From Arthrobacter terrae (GTDB lineage: Bacteria; Actinomycetota; Actinomycetes; Actinomycetales; Micrococcaceae), in the NCBI RefSeq assembly GCF_015708085.1, contig NZ_JADNYM010000003.1, positions 139,775 through 203,774 of the forward strand: a stretch of DNA of 64,000 bases, written 5' to 3'. Both the position numbers and the translations under genes were made by a program. Of the stretch, positions 30,746 to 39,233 are shown one piece after another. Position 1 is the first letter of the stretch. Each line of letters begins with the position of its first letter. The notes beneath the pieces were generated by a model that was not told where the DNA came from, did no database searches, and saw nothing but the letters and a program-made list of their open reading frames with translations.

Positions 30746-31603
30746 ATGACATCCACGGCACTCACGAAAGGGCGCAGCTGGAAGATCCGTGCCCGTGTGC
30801 AGTCCGAGGGGGATAATCACGTGCAGGAGGATGCCTGCGGATTTGCCGGAGCGGACGCCTGGATAATCGACGGGGCCACATCGCTGCTGCAGCCGCTGGG
30901 TCTTCCTGCCGCGTCGGATCCTTCCTGGCTGGCGCAGACGCTGTCGGCGGCCCTGGCCGAGGCGGCATGCGCCAAAGCTCTCGGCGCTGCGGGGTCCGAG
31001 GAGGGCGTCGCGACCCGGGAGCTGCTTGCCCGCGGGCTGGTCACGGTGGACCGTACCGGCCAGCTGCTGGTTGGCCAGGAGCGCGTGCGGTTTCCCAGCG
31101 CTGCGGTTTCCGTAGCGCACTTGGACGACGACGGCGTCGAGCTGCTGAGCTTGGCAGACTGCCACGTCGTGGTGGAGCTGGCAGACGGTGGCGTTGAGCA
31201 CGTGATCGGTGAGCTGGCCGATGTCCGCGTGCAGCCGGCATCGGAGCCGGCGCGGGGGGCACAAGACCCCACTGAGCGCCGCCGGCTGCTGCTGGCCGAT
31301 CGCGAGCGGCGAAACACCGCTGGGGGACTGTGGGTTGCCCGGCGTGAGCCGGAGGCCGCAGCCCACGCGTTCGTGGCCCGGTTTGGTCCGCCCGCGCTGC
31401 TGGTGATGGCGAGCGACGGAGCCTGGCGCGCCGTCGACCTCGGATTGGTTGCCGGCCCGGAAGAATTCCTGCGCAGCGTGAGGGACCCTGTCGCGGCGCT
31501 GGAACTGATGCACCGGCTCCGGTCCCATCAGCGTGATATCGGCGAGGCCGCCGACGATGCGACCGTCCTGGTGCTGGAACCAGGCAGACGCGCCCAAATG
31601 TGA
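30746..31603 (+). CDS. PP2C-like phosphatase domain protein
   Basis: 285 residues with a shuffled but recognisable PP2C pattern. NHVQEDACGF replaces the usual N-E-D, WIIDGATSL replaces VxDGxGG, then LSLADCHVVVEL, LLVMASDGAW and DDATVLVLE. The retained aspartates suggest metal binding and phosphatase activity. The GATS substitution for GMGG is seen in divergent members. AGG is five bases from the ATG. It is a single gene; the long palindrome lies upstream and a small CTTAGT...ACTAAG palindrome at 31613-31630 lies downstream. Confidence 0.75.
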   Translation: MTSTALTKGRSWKIRARVQSEGDNHVQEDACGFAGADAWIIDGATSLLQPLGLPAASDPSWLAQTLSAALAEAACAKALGAAGSEEGVATRELLARGLVTVDRTGQLLVGQERVRFPSAAVSVAHLDDDGVELLSLADCHVVVELADGGVEHVIGELADVRVQPASEPARGAQDPTERRRLLLADRERRNTAGGLWVARREPEAAAHAFVARFGPPALLVMASDGAWRAVDLGLVAGPEEFLRSVRDPVAALELMHRLRSHQRDIGEAADDATVLVLEPGRRAQM

Positions 31604-31733
31604 CGGAAGCTGCTTAGTACTTGCACTAAGACTCAAAGGCGTGCATGCTCCGTGGCGCAGTAAAGGTGGGGTTCGGTCCAATGCGGTCAGCCCGGCTGTT
31701 TAGAACTTGCTTTGGATCTGACGGCCTACTTTA

Positions 31734-32489
31734 ATGCACACTATGGCAGTCTTGGTGGCATTGGCAGCATTTGTCTCCACACTTGCGGGTGGGTTGATCG
31801 CCGCCCGGGCGCATGACAAACTGCACCTGATCCTTGGCGCTGCTGCCGGCATCATGCTCGGAGTGGTGACCTTTGACCTGCTTCCCGAAGCGCTAGCCCA
31901 GTCCAGCCAGCAGGTGTTCGGAGTTCCGGCTGTCCTGCTGACGGCGATGGCCGGTTTTCTGTCAATCCATATTGTGGAGCGTTCCCTGGCCATTCACCGT
32001 GGGCACGAGGACGAGTTTGGTGGCCACAGCCACGGCAGCAGCCACCGCGGTGCTGAATCCATCGGCCTGCTCGCCGGCGGTGCACTGATTGCGCACAGTC
32101 TGCTCGACGGGATTGGCATTGGTGTCGGTTTCCAAGCTGGATCTTCGGTCGGGATCACGGTGGCGATTGCGGTAATTGCCCATGATTTCGCTGATGGTTT
32201 CAACACCTTCACCATCGTTTCGCTCTACGGCAACGCCCGGCGCCGCGCTCTGACCCTGCTTTTCGCCGATGCGCTTACACCGGTGGCCGGAGCAGTGCTG
32301 GGCTCGCTGATCCGGGTACCCGAAGAAGTGATTGGACTCTATCTGGGCTACTTTGCAGGGTTCCTGCTGTACCTGGCGACCGCCGATATCCTCCCCGAAG
32401 CGCATGCGAGACACCCGTCCCGCATGACCTTGGTCTGCACCGTTGCCGGGGTGGCCTTTATCTGGCTGGTGGTGGGGCTAAGCCACTAG
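31734..32489 (+). CDS. ZIP family metal transporter
   Basis: A 251-residue polytopic membrane protein with about eight helices. Metal-site motifs in helices IV and V are AHSLLDGIGIG and AHDFADGFNTF, diagnostic of ZIP transporters, which import Zn2+, Fe2+ or Mn2+. A His-rich cytoplasmic loop (HRGHEDEFGGHSHGSSHRG, about 88-106) lies between helices III and IV. The start is the ATG at 31734 or the one three codons later; ribosome site weak. It is convergent with pepC. No Zur-type operator was recognised. Confidence 0.88.
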   Translation: MHTMAVLVALAAFVSTLAGGLIAARAHDKLHLILGAAAGIMLGVVTFDLLPEALAQSSQQVFGVPAVLLTAMAGFLSIHIVERSLAIHRGHEDEFGGHSHGSSHRGAESIGLLAGGALIAHSLLDGIGIGVGFQAGSSVGITVAIAVIAHDFADGFNTFTIVSLYGNARRRALTLLFADALTPVAGAVLGSLIRVPEEVIGLYLGYFAGFLLYLATADILPEAHARHPSRMTLVCTVAGVAFIWLVVGLSH

Positions 32490-32512
32490 CGGATTTCATC
32501 TCCATGTCAGAC

Positions 32513-33913
32513 CTATGCCAGCGCGCCCATCGGGTCCCAGGCAGGCAGGACGATCGGCTCGGTTGCCAGGGCCCGGAGCAGCTCGGGGTTGAGCCGCTTC
32601 TTGTCGACCACGACCTCGAAGACGTACTCGTCGAACCAGCTGTCAGCCATGGTGTAAAAACCCTTGTCGCCGTTCTCGTCTCCCCAACTGTTCTCCACGC
32701 GCCAGCGGCGCGTGCCGCCGTCGAGCACATCCACTCCCGTCAGCAGCATGGCGTGGGTCATGGCCGACTCGCCGAACCGGACGCGGGATTCCTTGTCCAG
32801 GGAGATGTCGGCGGCATAGAGAGCGGCATAGTCGTAGAGCCGGGCATCCCAAATACCATCCTTGCGGACCATCTGCTTGCCCACATCGCAGCCAAACCAG
32901 ACCGGTTCGCCGTCCACAATGGCATCCCGGGCGAGTTTCTTGGCGAGCGAAATATCCACGTTCAGGTACAGTACGGGATCTGCTCCGACCACGTTGCCCA
33001 GGTGCTCAACGGTCAGGGTGCTGCCTTTGGGGTGCTCAGCTCTGGGGTCATCGACCAGGCAGACGTAGTCGTGCAGATCGATGGTGCTGTACTTGGCGAG
33101 GAATTCCTGCGGTGTCAGGCTGCCCTCGCGGTGGAAGACTTTTTCGTCGTCGGTGTAGTCCCAGTCCAGTGCGGTTGGCGGGGTACCCAGGTGAAGCGTG
33201 AGGATCCGGTGGACATCGGCGATGATCCGCGTCTTCGCCCGGGCCACGGCGTCCCCGTCCGAAGCCGGATTCCGGCGGAGCTGGCGGAGGGCTTGGGCTC
33301 CTTGGCGCAGCAGCGAACAGAGCACGGAGTTCATCCGGCTGGTATTGGCCGACGACTCCGTTTCCGGCATAGCCGATTTGGGCACCGCACCGTATTTGCT
33401 GAAGATGTTCACCGCCATGTTCCACTGGCCGCCGTCGCCCATGACGGTCTGCAGCAGGAAGGAGACCAACCGGTCATCTTCCGGCCGTTCTGCGGTTTCC
33501 AGAATGGACTCCAGAAAGTAGTTGGCCCGCTCCAGCTTGTCGAAATACATGGCGTAGTTCTGCGAGAACTCGAATTCCTTCACGCCGAGCGTCTGCTTCG
33601 CCCCGGCACGCAGCAGGTTCAGGGCAGCAAAGAGCCAGCAGCGGCCGGATTTTTGCTGATTGGTGACTTTCCAGGCGTCGATGCGGTGCGACACGGTGGT
33701 GGAAAGGGAAGCTGCCAGCCCATGATCGATGGCGAGTTCGTCGACGCTGACCCGGGTGATGGCGTTCTGCGTCCGTTTGAGCACCGGATCCGCCGCGAAG
33801 GACGCGTGCAGCGCGTCCACCTGCGCCGCTGTCAGGGAGGCAGTGGACGCGGCCGCGGTTGCCGCGGATGCAGTGGACAAGGAAGCGACGTCAATGTCGG
33901 TGGAAGTAGTCAC
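32513..33913 (-). CDS. pepC: Aminopeptidase C (C1B family, bleomycin-hydrolase-like)
   Basis: A 466-residue cytoplasmic cysteine peptidase trimming peptides from the N-terminus. The catalytic Cys is in NQQKSGRCWLFAALN (about residue 88), His in AMTHAMLLTGVD and Asn in RVENSWGDENGDKGF. The C-terminal residue region of such enzymes blocks the active site. GTG at 33913 is preferred because AAAGGGAAA sits just upstream; a longer frame to 33955 lacks a ribosome site. The N-terminus has a Ser/Ala/Thr-rich stretch of about 30 residues. It lies tail-to-tail with the ZIP gene. Confidence 0.93.
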   Translation of the reverse strand: MTTSTDIDVASLSTASAATAAASTASLTAAQVDALHASFAADPVLKRTQNAITRVSVDELAIDHGLAASLSTTVSHRIDAWKVTNQQKSGRCWLFAALNLLRAGAKQTLGVKEFEFSQNYAMYFDKLERANYFLESILETAERPEDDRLVSFLLQTVMGDGGQWNMAVNIFSKYGAVPKSAMPETESSANTSRMNSVLCSLLRQGAQALRQLRRNPASDGDAVARAKTRIIADVHRILTLHLGTPPTALDWDYTDDEKVFHREGSLTPQEFLAKYSTIDLHDYVCLVDDPRAEHPKGSTLTVEHLGNVVGADPVLYLNVDISLAKKLARDAIVDGEPVWFGCDVGKQMVRKDGIWDARLYDYAALYAADISLDKESRVRFGESAMTHAMLLTGVDVLDGGTRRWRVENSWGDENGDKGFYTMADSWFDEYVFEVVVDKKRLNPELLRALATEPIVLPAWDPMGALA

Positions 33914-33977
33914 ATTTCCCTTTCTAGCCCTATTTTGGGACGCCTGCAAATACACCCCGGGGCCAGCGGGGCGGGGC

Positions 33978-34886
33978 TCAGCGGGAAACCATTTCCGCCA
34001 TTGCTTCGTGCAGCGCGTCGATCACCAGCAGGACCGACCTGCGTTTGAGGCTCTCCGGTCTGGCGAGAATATCTATCCGCCGGTGCGTGCTGATGCCGCG
34101 CAGGGGGCGCAGCGTCACACCCGGACTCAGCGCCGGGCTCGCCGTGTACCGCGGCAGCAGCCCGAGCACGCTCCCGGTGGCAACCAACGCCGCCACCGTG
34201 GAGTAGTCGTTAATCCGGTGCACCACGGTCGGCGGTTTACTGGAAACGGCGCCGACGGCGGCAAGAACGTCCGCCGGTGAGTAGCCGCCGCGGCTTGTCA
34301 CCCAATCATGGCCGGCGACGTCGTCGGGTGTCAGAGCATCCAACGCGGCAAGCGGGTGCGCGACGGCGAGGGCAACATCCAGAGGTTCCCGCGCCAACTC
34401 CATCACGCTGACCCTGCCGGCAGGCCACGGCTTGCTGTGATCCATCCGGTGTGCCAGTACCAGGTCGTAGCGTGCGGCGAGCGCCGGGAAATCCTGTTGC
34501 GCCACGTCTTCGTCCGAGAGCTGCACCTTCGGCGAACCGGGGCTTTGCAGGAGCCGGACCAGCGGGGCGAACAGCGCCTGCCCCGCGCTGTGGAAACCAC
34601 TCACGGTGACGTGTCCGGTGCGGTTGTCCTGGTACGCACCGATGGCCGCCCGTGCATCCGCCATAGCACTGAGCACATCGGCACCGGCGTCGGCCAGCAC
34701 CCGTCCCGCCTCGGTGAGGACCAGTCTGCGCCCCTGCTTGCGGGTCAGCACGGCGCCGGCGCTCTTCTGCAGTGCGGCCAGTTGTTGGGAAACGGCCGAC
34801 GGCGTCACAAACAGTGCCTGCGCCACCGCGGTGACGCTGCCGAGCTCGCCGAGTTCCCGGAGCATCCGAAGCTGATGAATTTCCAT
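33978..34886 (-). CDS. LysR-family transcriptional regulator
   Basis: 302 residues. The N-terminal winged helix (MEIHQLRMLRELGELGSVTA then VTPSAVSQQLAALQ) is followed by a type 2 periplasmic-binding fold for an effector. It is divergent from the tdh operon with 213 bp between starts, so it may control threonine degradation. It may equally regulate itself or pepC. A perfect ATGTAG-N5-CTACAT palindrome lies 16 bp before its start. The ligand is unknown. Confidence 0.9.
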   Translation of the reverse strand: MEIHQLRMLRELGELGSVTAVAQALFVTPSAVSQQLAALQKSAGAVLTRKQGRRLVLTEAGRVLADAGADVLSAMADARAAIGAYQDNRTGHVTVSGFHSAGQALFAPLVRLLQSPGSPKVQLSDEDVAQQDFPALAARYDLVLAHRMDHSKPWPAGRVSVMELAREPLDVALAVAHPLAALDALTPDDVAGHDWVTSRGGYSPADVLAAVGAVSSKPPTVVHRINDYSTVAALVATGSVLGLLPRYTASPALSPGVTLRPLRGISTHRRIDILARPESLKRRSVLLVIDALHEAMAEMVSR

Positions 34887-34901
34887 TCAAGCCAAATTAG
34901 C

Positions 34902-34918
34902 ATGTAGGAGAACTACAT
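34902..34918. promoter_or_regulatory. Candidate LysR operator
   Basis: ATGTAG (34902-34907), five spacer bases, CTACAT (34913-34918): a perfect interrupted palindrome with the T-N11-A-like geometry of LysR-type boxes. It lies between the lysR start (34886) and the tdh leader, so it could serve both directions. Confidence 0.55.
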
Positions 34919-34966
34919 CTTCGATGGAGTTACTGCTGGTTGTTCTAAAGCATCGGGGGACATCTA

Positions 34967-35017
34967 ATGGGGGAGAAGCGCTGGGAGAGCGTTCTCGTTA
35001 AGCGGGAACAGCCATGA
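34967..35017 (+). CDS. Leader peptide ORF (16 codons) at the head of the tdh start-codon cascade
   Basis: The ATG at 34967 has GGGGGA at 34955-34960, a six-base spacing and the best ribosome site in the whole tdh leader. It encodes MGEKRWESVLVKREQP. Its TGA (35015-35017) overlaps the next ATG (35014) as ATGA. The DNA also folds into a hairpin (34973-34996, GAGAAGCGCT with AGCGTTCTC). No run of Thr, Gly or Ser codons is present, so it is not a classical amino-acid attenuator. Expression is inferred from the ribosome site and overlap only. Confidence 0.5.
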   Translation: MGEKRWESVLVKREQP

Positions 35018-35103
35018 AAGCAACGGATCAGATGAGGGCACAGATCAAATGAGGGCACAGATCAAATGAAAGCATCGGTCGAATGAAGGCACTGGTCATA
35101 TGA
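35014..35103 (+). promoter_or_regulatory. Cascade of ATGA-coupled minigenes leading into tdh
   Basis: ATGs at 35014, 35032, 35049, 35066, 35083 and 35100 are spaced 18, 17, 17, 17 and 17 bp. The frames read MKATDQMRAQIK* (35014-35052), MRAQIK* (35049-35069), MKASVE* (35066-35086) and MKALVI* (35083-35103), then tdh at 35100. Every stop overlaps the next start as ATGA, moving the frame by -1 each time. Each unit also carries a GAGGG/GAAGG-like purine run after its ATG that could serve the next start. Ribosomes loaded at 34967 could pass down the chain by termination-reinitiation. Confidence 0.7.
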
Positions 35104-35116
35104 AAGCACTGTACAA
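35014..35116 (+). repeat. Six tandem copies of a 17-bp start-codon unit
   Basis: Units of the form ATGA(A/G)(A/G)GCANNGNTCNA repeat with a 17-bp period (first unit 18 bp). Two consecutive units (35032-35048 and 35049-35065) are identical. The sixth unit is the start of tdh itself (MKALYK). The array therefore looks like slippage-driven duplication of the tdh translation start. Confidence 0.85.
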
Positions 35117-36146
35117 ATCCGGACCGCATGCGGGCTTCGAGCTGGTGGACCGGCCGGAGCCGAGCGTCGGGGCGGACGACGTGAAGATCCGTGTCATGAC
35201 AACCGGCATCTGCGGCACTGACCTGCACATCGAGTCCTGGGATGCGTGGGCTGCGGAGAACATCAACGCGCCGCTGATTGCCGGGCACGAGTTCTACGGT
35301 GAGGTCGTGGAGATCGGAGCCCAGGTGCGGGACGTCAAGGTTGGCGACCGGGTCTCCGGCGAGGGCCATATTGTCTGCGGAATCTGCCGCAACTGCCGTG
35401 CCGGGCGCCGTCAGATGTGTATCAATACCGTCTCCGTTGGTGTGCAGCGCGACGGGGCCTTTGCCGAATATGTGGTGATCCCGGAAATTAATGTCTGGGT
35501 ACACCACGACACGTCCGTCACCCCTGAGCTTGGTGCGATCTTCGATCCATTCGGCAATGCCGTGCATACTGCCCTGAGTTTCCCGCTCGTCGGCGAGGAC
35601 GTCCTGATCACGGGGGCTGGACCCATCGGACTGATGGCAATCGCCGTCGCCCGTCATGCCGGCGCCCGGAAGATCGCGATTACGGATGTCTCCGCCCCTC
35701 GGCTGGACCTGGCCCGCAGCATGGGCGTTGACCTGGCCGTCGACGTTTCCAGCACGCGGGTGAAGGACGCGCAGCGTGAGCTCGGCATGCGGGAAGGCTT
35801 CGACATCGGTCTCGAAATGTCCGGCCATCCCACGGCACTGCCGGAAATGATCGACAATATGAACCACGGCGGGCGGATCGCCATGCTGGGCCTGGCCAGC
35901 GCGCCCATTGACATCAACTGGGGCAAGGTTGTCACCCATATGCTCACACTCAAGGGCGTCTACGGCCGGGAGATGTTTGAGACCTGGTACGCCATGAGCG
36001 CCATGCTGTCCTCCAATCCGGTGCTGCATCGGCACATTTCGGCGGTGGTGACGGACACGCTGCCGGCGGCCCGGTGGGAAGATGGCTTTGCTGCCGCGCG
36101 TTCCGGCGCGGGCGGCAAAGTGGTGCTGGACTGGACCGGATTCTAA
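35100..36146 (+). CDS. tdh: L-threonine 3-dehydrogenase
   Basis: A 348-residue zinc-dependent medium-chain dehydrogenase oxidising L-threonine to 2-amino-3-ketobutyrate with NAD+. The catalytic zinc site is [12 protein letters not shown] (Cys about 38) and [10 protein letters not shown]. The structural zinc loop has four Cys in [15 protein letters not shown]. The Rossmann motif is [23 protein letters not shown] is specific to Tdh. The start at 35100 is the last of six tandem ATG units and overlaps the preceding minigene stop. It is followed 13 bp later by kbl; the pair forms the threonine-to-glycine route. Confidence 0.95.
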   Translation: MKALYKSGPHAGFELVDRPEPSVGADDVKIRVMTTGICGTDLHIESWDAWAAENINAPLIAGHEFYGEVVEIGAQVRDVKVGDRVSGEGHIVCGICRNCRAGRRQMCINTVSVGVQRDGAFAEYVVIPEINVWVHHDTSVTPELGAIFDPFGNAVHTALSFPLVGEDVLITGAGPIGLMAIAVARHAGARKIAITDVSAPRLDLARSMGVDLAVDVSSTRVKDAQRELGMREGFDIGLEMSGHPTALPEMIDNMNHGGRIAMLGLASAPIDINWGKVVTHMLTLKGVYGREMFETWYAMSAMLSSNPVLHRHISAVVTDTLPAARWEDGFAAARSGAGGKVVLDWTGF

Positions 36147-36159
36147 GGAGCAAGGCTGT

Positions 36160-37383
36160 ATGTATACCGCAATGAAAGACCAACTGGCTGCCGAATTGGA
36201 CGAAATCCGGGCGGCCGGACTCTTCAAGACTGAACGCAGGATCTCCTCGGCGCAGTCCAGCCACATCCTGGCCGGCCCGCTGGACGGCAGCGGCCAGGGC
36301 AAGCCGGTGCTCAACTTCTGCGCCAATAATTACCTGGGTCTGGCGGACCATCCGGAGATTGTTGCCACCGCAAAGTCCGCCATGGATGAACGCGGCTTCG
36401 GCATGGCCTCGGTCAGGTTTATCTGCGGCACCCAGGACCTGCATCTGGAACTGGAATCGCGTGTTTCGGCGTTCCTGGGTACAGAGGACACCATCTTGTT
36501 CTCCTCCTGTTTCGACGCCAATGGGGGAGTCTTTGAATCCCTCTTCGGGCCCGAGGACGCCGTCATCTCGGACGCGCTGAACCACGCCTCCATCATTGAC
36601 GGGATCCGGCTCTGCAAGGCCAAGCGCTTCCGCTATGCCAATCAGGATATGGCCGAGCTGGAGGCGGCGCTCGTCGAGGCCGCTGCGCTAAATGACGGCG
36701 CCGGCGCCCGCCGCACCGTCATTGTCACCGACGGCGTTTTCTCCATGGACGGCTTCCTGGCCCCGCTGGCCGCCATCTGCGATCTGGCAGACAAATACGG
36801 AGCGCTGGTGATGGTTGACGATTCCCACGCCGTCGGCTTCATGGGCGCCACCGGTGCCGGCACGCCCGAACACGCCGGCGTCCCGGACCGGGTGGACATC
36901 TACACCGGGACCTTCGGCAAGGCCCTCGGTGGCGCGTCCGGCGGCTACGTCTCCGGGCGGGCGGAAATCGTTGCGATGCTCCGGCAGAAAGCCCGGCCAT
37001 ACCTGTTCTCCAATTCCCTGGCGCCGGCCATTGTTGCCGCCACGCTCAAGGCTCTGGAGCTGGTTCAAACCTCAGCACAACTGCGCAGCACACTGTTCAG
37101 CAACGCGGAGCACTTCCGGCGCCGGATGACCGAGGAGGGCTTCGAGCTGCTGCCGGGGGAGCATGCCATAGTTCCGGTGATGTTCGGCGACGCCGTTCTC
37201 GCGGCGACCATGGCGGATTCGATGCTGGACCACGGCGTGTACGTTACCGCGTTCAGTTTCCCGGTGGTTCCGCGCGGCGCGGCGCGGATCCGGGTGCAGC
37301 TTTCGGCCGCACACAGCTCGGACGACGTCGAAACCTGTGTACGTGCCTTCGTTGCTGCCCGCGCTGAGGCTGGCGGAGCGTAG
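36160..37383 (+). CDS. kbl: Glycine C-acetyltransferase (2-amino-3-ketobutyrate CoA ligase)
   Basis: 407 residues, PLP-dependent alpha-oxoamine synthase. It cleaves 2-amino-3-ketobutyrate with CoA to glycine and acetyl-CoA, completing threonine breakdown begun by Tdh. The PLP lysine is in [13 protein letters not shown] (about residue 252). [12 protein letters not shown] and [14 protein letters not shown] are typical. The ATG at 36160 has AAGGAG ten bases upstream; the ATG at 36172 is possible. It is in the same operon as tdh and four bases before the DinB-type gene. Confidence 0.95.
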   Translation: MYTAMKDQLAAELDEIRAAGLFKTERRISSAQSSHILAGPLDGSGQGKPVLNFCANNYLGLADHPEIVATAKSAMDERGFGMASVRFICGTQDLHLELESRVSAFLGTEDTILFSSCFDANGGVFESLFGPEDAVISDALNHASIIDGIRLCKAKRFRYANQDMAELEAALVEAAALNDGAGARRTVIVTDGVFSMDGFLAPLAAICDLADKYGALVMVDDSHAVGFMGATGAGTPEHAGVPDRVDIYTGTFGKALGGASGGYVSGRAEIVAMLRQKARPYLFSNSLAPAIVAATLKALELVQTSAQLRSTLFSNAEHFRRRMTEEGFELLPGEHAIVPVMFGDAVLAATMADSMLDHGVYVTAFSFPVVPRGAARIRVQLSAAHSSDDVETCVRAFVAARAEAGGA

Positions 37384-37386
37384 GGC

Positions 37387-37914
37387 ATGGCAGAATTTGA
37401 ACGCACTATGCCCCCTTTAAACGCCGACGAGCGGGCCACCTTGGCCGGCTGGCTGGATTTCTACCGCGCGACGCTTATTCGCAAATGCGGGAACCTCGAC
37501 GACGAACAGTTGCGGCACGCCGCGGTGGAACCGTCGGCGCTTACTTTGCTCGGGTTGATCCAGCACCTGGCAGAGGTGGAGCGGAACTGGTTCCGCCGGG
37601 TACTGACGGGCGAGCAGATTCCGCCGATCTACGCCCCGGACGCCGGCACTGACGGGGACGACGGGCACGACGGGCACGACGGCGGGTTCGATCTCACCGG
37701 CACCTCGTTCCGGGACGCCGTGGACAGCTGGCAGGCCGAGGTTACGCAGGCCCGCCGGAATTGTGCCGCCCGTGCCCTGGACGCTACAAGCCCTTTCATG
37801 GGTGCTGAAGTGACCCTGCGCTGGATCTACCTCCACATGCTTGGCGAGTATGCCCGGCACTGCGGTCACGCCGACCTTATCCGCGAACGCGTCGACGGGT
37901 GCACAGGCGTCTGA
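37387..37914 (+). CDS. DinB/DUF664 family protein (putative mycothiol-dependent enzyme)
   Basis: 175 residues of the DinB-like four-helix fold. Three metal-binding His are in LIQHLAEVERNWF (about 58) and YARHCGHADLIRERVDG (about 155-171), the DUF664 signature. Many actinobacterial members use mycothiol as cofactor. A DGHDGHDGG insert coded by a 9-bp repeat (around 37663-37683) lies in the loop between helices two and three. It follows kbl by three bases, so it may detoxify an intermediate of threonine catabolism, but this is inference. Confidence 0.8.
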   Translation: MAEFERTMPPLNADERATLAGWLDFYRATLIRKCGNLDDEQLRHAAVEPSALTLLGLIQHLAEVERNWFRRVLTGEQIPPIYAPDAGTDGDDGHDGHDGGFDLTGTSFRDAVDSWQAEVTQARRNCAARALDATSPFMGAEVTLRWIYLHMLGEYARHCGHADLIRERVDGCTGV

Positions 37915-37993
37915 CCGGGATGGCGGGGATGACCACGCCCAGCTCAACTATCACAAAGCGGCCATTAGACTGCTGCAAGGGGATGACGGACGA

Positions 37994-38027
37994 AAGGTTG
38001 CACAGTGACTAAGGTTGCACAGTGAAT
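37994..38027 (+). repeat. 17-bp tandem duplication of a GTG start region
   Basis: AAGGTTGCACAGTGACT (37994-38010) and AAGGTTGCACAGTGAAT (38011-38027) are adjacent 17-bp copies, each with an AAGG ribosome site and a GTG start. The first GTG (38005) encodes VTKVAQ* (M-initiated) and its TGA (38023-38025) overlaps the real GTG at 38022 as GTGA. This is the same geometry as the tdh array with two units. Confidence 0.8.
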
Positions 38028-39098
38028 ACTGACGTGCTGATCGTGGGCGGCGGGATAGCCGGGCTGTCTTTGGCCTGGCAGCTGGCGCCGCGTGCCGCCG
38101 TCGTTCTGGTTGAGGCGGAGGGAATCCTCGCTTACCACACCTCTTCCCGCTCGGCGCGACAGATGCAGCCCAGTTATGGGCCCGCGGTGATTCAGGAGCT
38201 GACCGCGGAAAGCATCGAGGCGGTTCGCTCCATTTCCGCTGAACTGGGGCACTCGATTCTGCTGCCGCGGCCGCTGATTTTCATCGGCAGCCAAGCGGAT
38301 GTGGCCGCCGGAACGGCAGCGAACGGCCATCTGAGGCCGCTGGGTCATGCGCAGGCGCTGGCCCGGTGCCCTGATTTGCGGCCGGATTCCTTCGAAGCCG
38401 CCAGCCTGGACGATTCCGCGATGGAAGTGGACGTCCCGGCGCTGCTGGAATATTACCGGTCGCGGGCGGTCGCTGCCGGAGCGTTGATCATCACCGGAGC
38501 CCCTGTCGACACCGTGCAGCGCACCAGCGCGGGGTGGCTGGTTGGAGCCGGGGATGAGGCTGTTGAAGCCCCGATCATGGTCAATGCCGCCGGCGCATGG
38601 GCCGATCCGCTGGCGGTGATTGCCGGCGTCGAAATCCAAGGTCTGCGCCCGCACCGACGCACTGCGGCCACCGTCATGACGGAGCATCCCGTCGATCCGC
38701 AGGCACCGATGATTGCCGGCGTGGACGACAGTTTCTACTACCGGCCGCAGGGCAGCGGTCTGCTGATCTCGCCGTGTGAATCCGTCCCGAGCGTGGCGGA
38801 GGACGCCCGGCCGGTGGAAGCTGACGTCTACCGCGCCATCGAGCGGATCAGTACCGTTACGTCACTGGGTATCACTTCGGTGGAGCGGAGTTGGACGGGC
38901 CTGCGCACCGTTGCGGCTGACGGCCTGCCGGTAGTCGGGTTCGATCCCGAGGCGCCAGGATTCTTCTGGCTGGCGGGACAGGGTGGTTACGGCATCCAGA
39001 CTTCCGCGGCCATGGCCAAGCTTGCCGCAGGGATGATTCTCGCCCCGGAAAGTCCGCTGAGTGCGGTGGCGCGGGCGCTGGCACCGGACCGCAGCTGA
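38022..39098 (+). CDS. FAD-dependent oxidoreductase (DAO family)
   Basis: 358 residues. VLIVGGGIAGLSLAW (residues 4-18) is the FAD dinucleotide motif, and YHTSSRSARQMQPSYG follows. The C-terminal GLRTVAADGLPVVGFD and FWLAGQGGYGIQTS are typical of the D-amino-acid oxidase/glycine oxidase superfamily. It probably oxidises an amino acid or its N-methyl derivative. It follows the threonine operon after about 107 bp on the same strand, so a glycine or sarcosine substrate is attractive but unproven. The start is the GTG at 38022, the second copy of a duplicated initiation region. Confidence 0.85.
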   Translation: MNTDVLIVGGGIAGLSLAWQLAPRAAVVLVEAEGILAYHTSSRSARQMQPSYGPAVIQELTAESIEAVRSISAELGHSILLPRPLIFIGSQADVAAGTAANGHLRPLGHAQALARCPDLRPDSFEAASLDDSAMEVDVPALLEYYRSRAVAAGALIITGAPVDTVQRTSAGWLVGAGDEAVEAPIMVNAAGAWADPLAVIAGVEIQGLRPHRRTAATVMTEHPVDPQAPMIAGVDDSFYYRPQGSGLLISPCESVPSVAEDARPVEADVYRAIERISTVTSLGITSVERSWTGLRTVAADGLPVVGFDPEAPGFFWLAGQGGYGIQTSAAMAKLAAGMILAPESPLSAVARALAPDRS

Positions 39099-39233
39099 CC
39101 TTTTTTGGACGGGTTGCGCGAGATGCGCCGGTTAACCGTGATCCCGACCCGGCGAATGCGCTTGCGCTTCAAGCCATGGCGCGCCGGCAGCAGGGCAGGC
39201 CTGCGAATCATCAGTCAAGTGGGGGAGTAGTAC

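Noticed and set aside
28806-30761. 651-codon minus-strand frame across gatA-gatB
   Set aside because: It is the antisense of two conserved genes; high GC at third positions opens such frames. No ribosome site or family match.
32504-34048. 514-codon plus-strand frame opposite pepC
   Set aside because: Antisense shadow of a clearly conserved peptidase gene.
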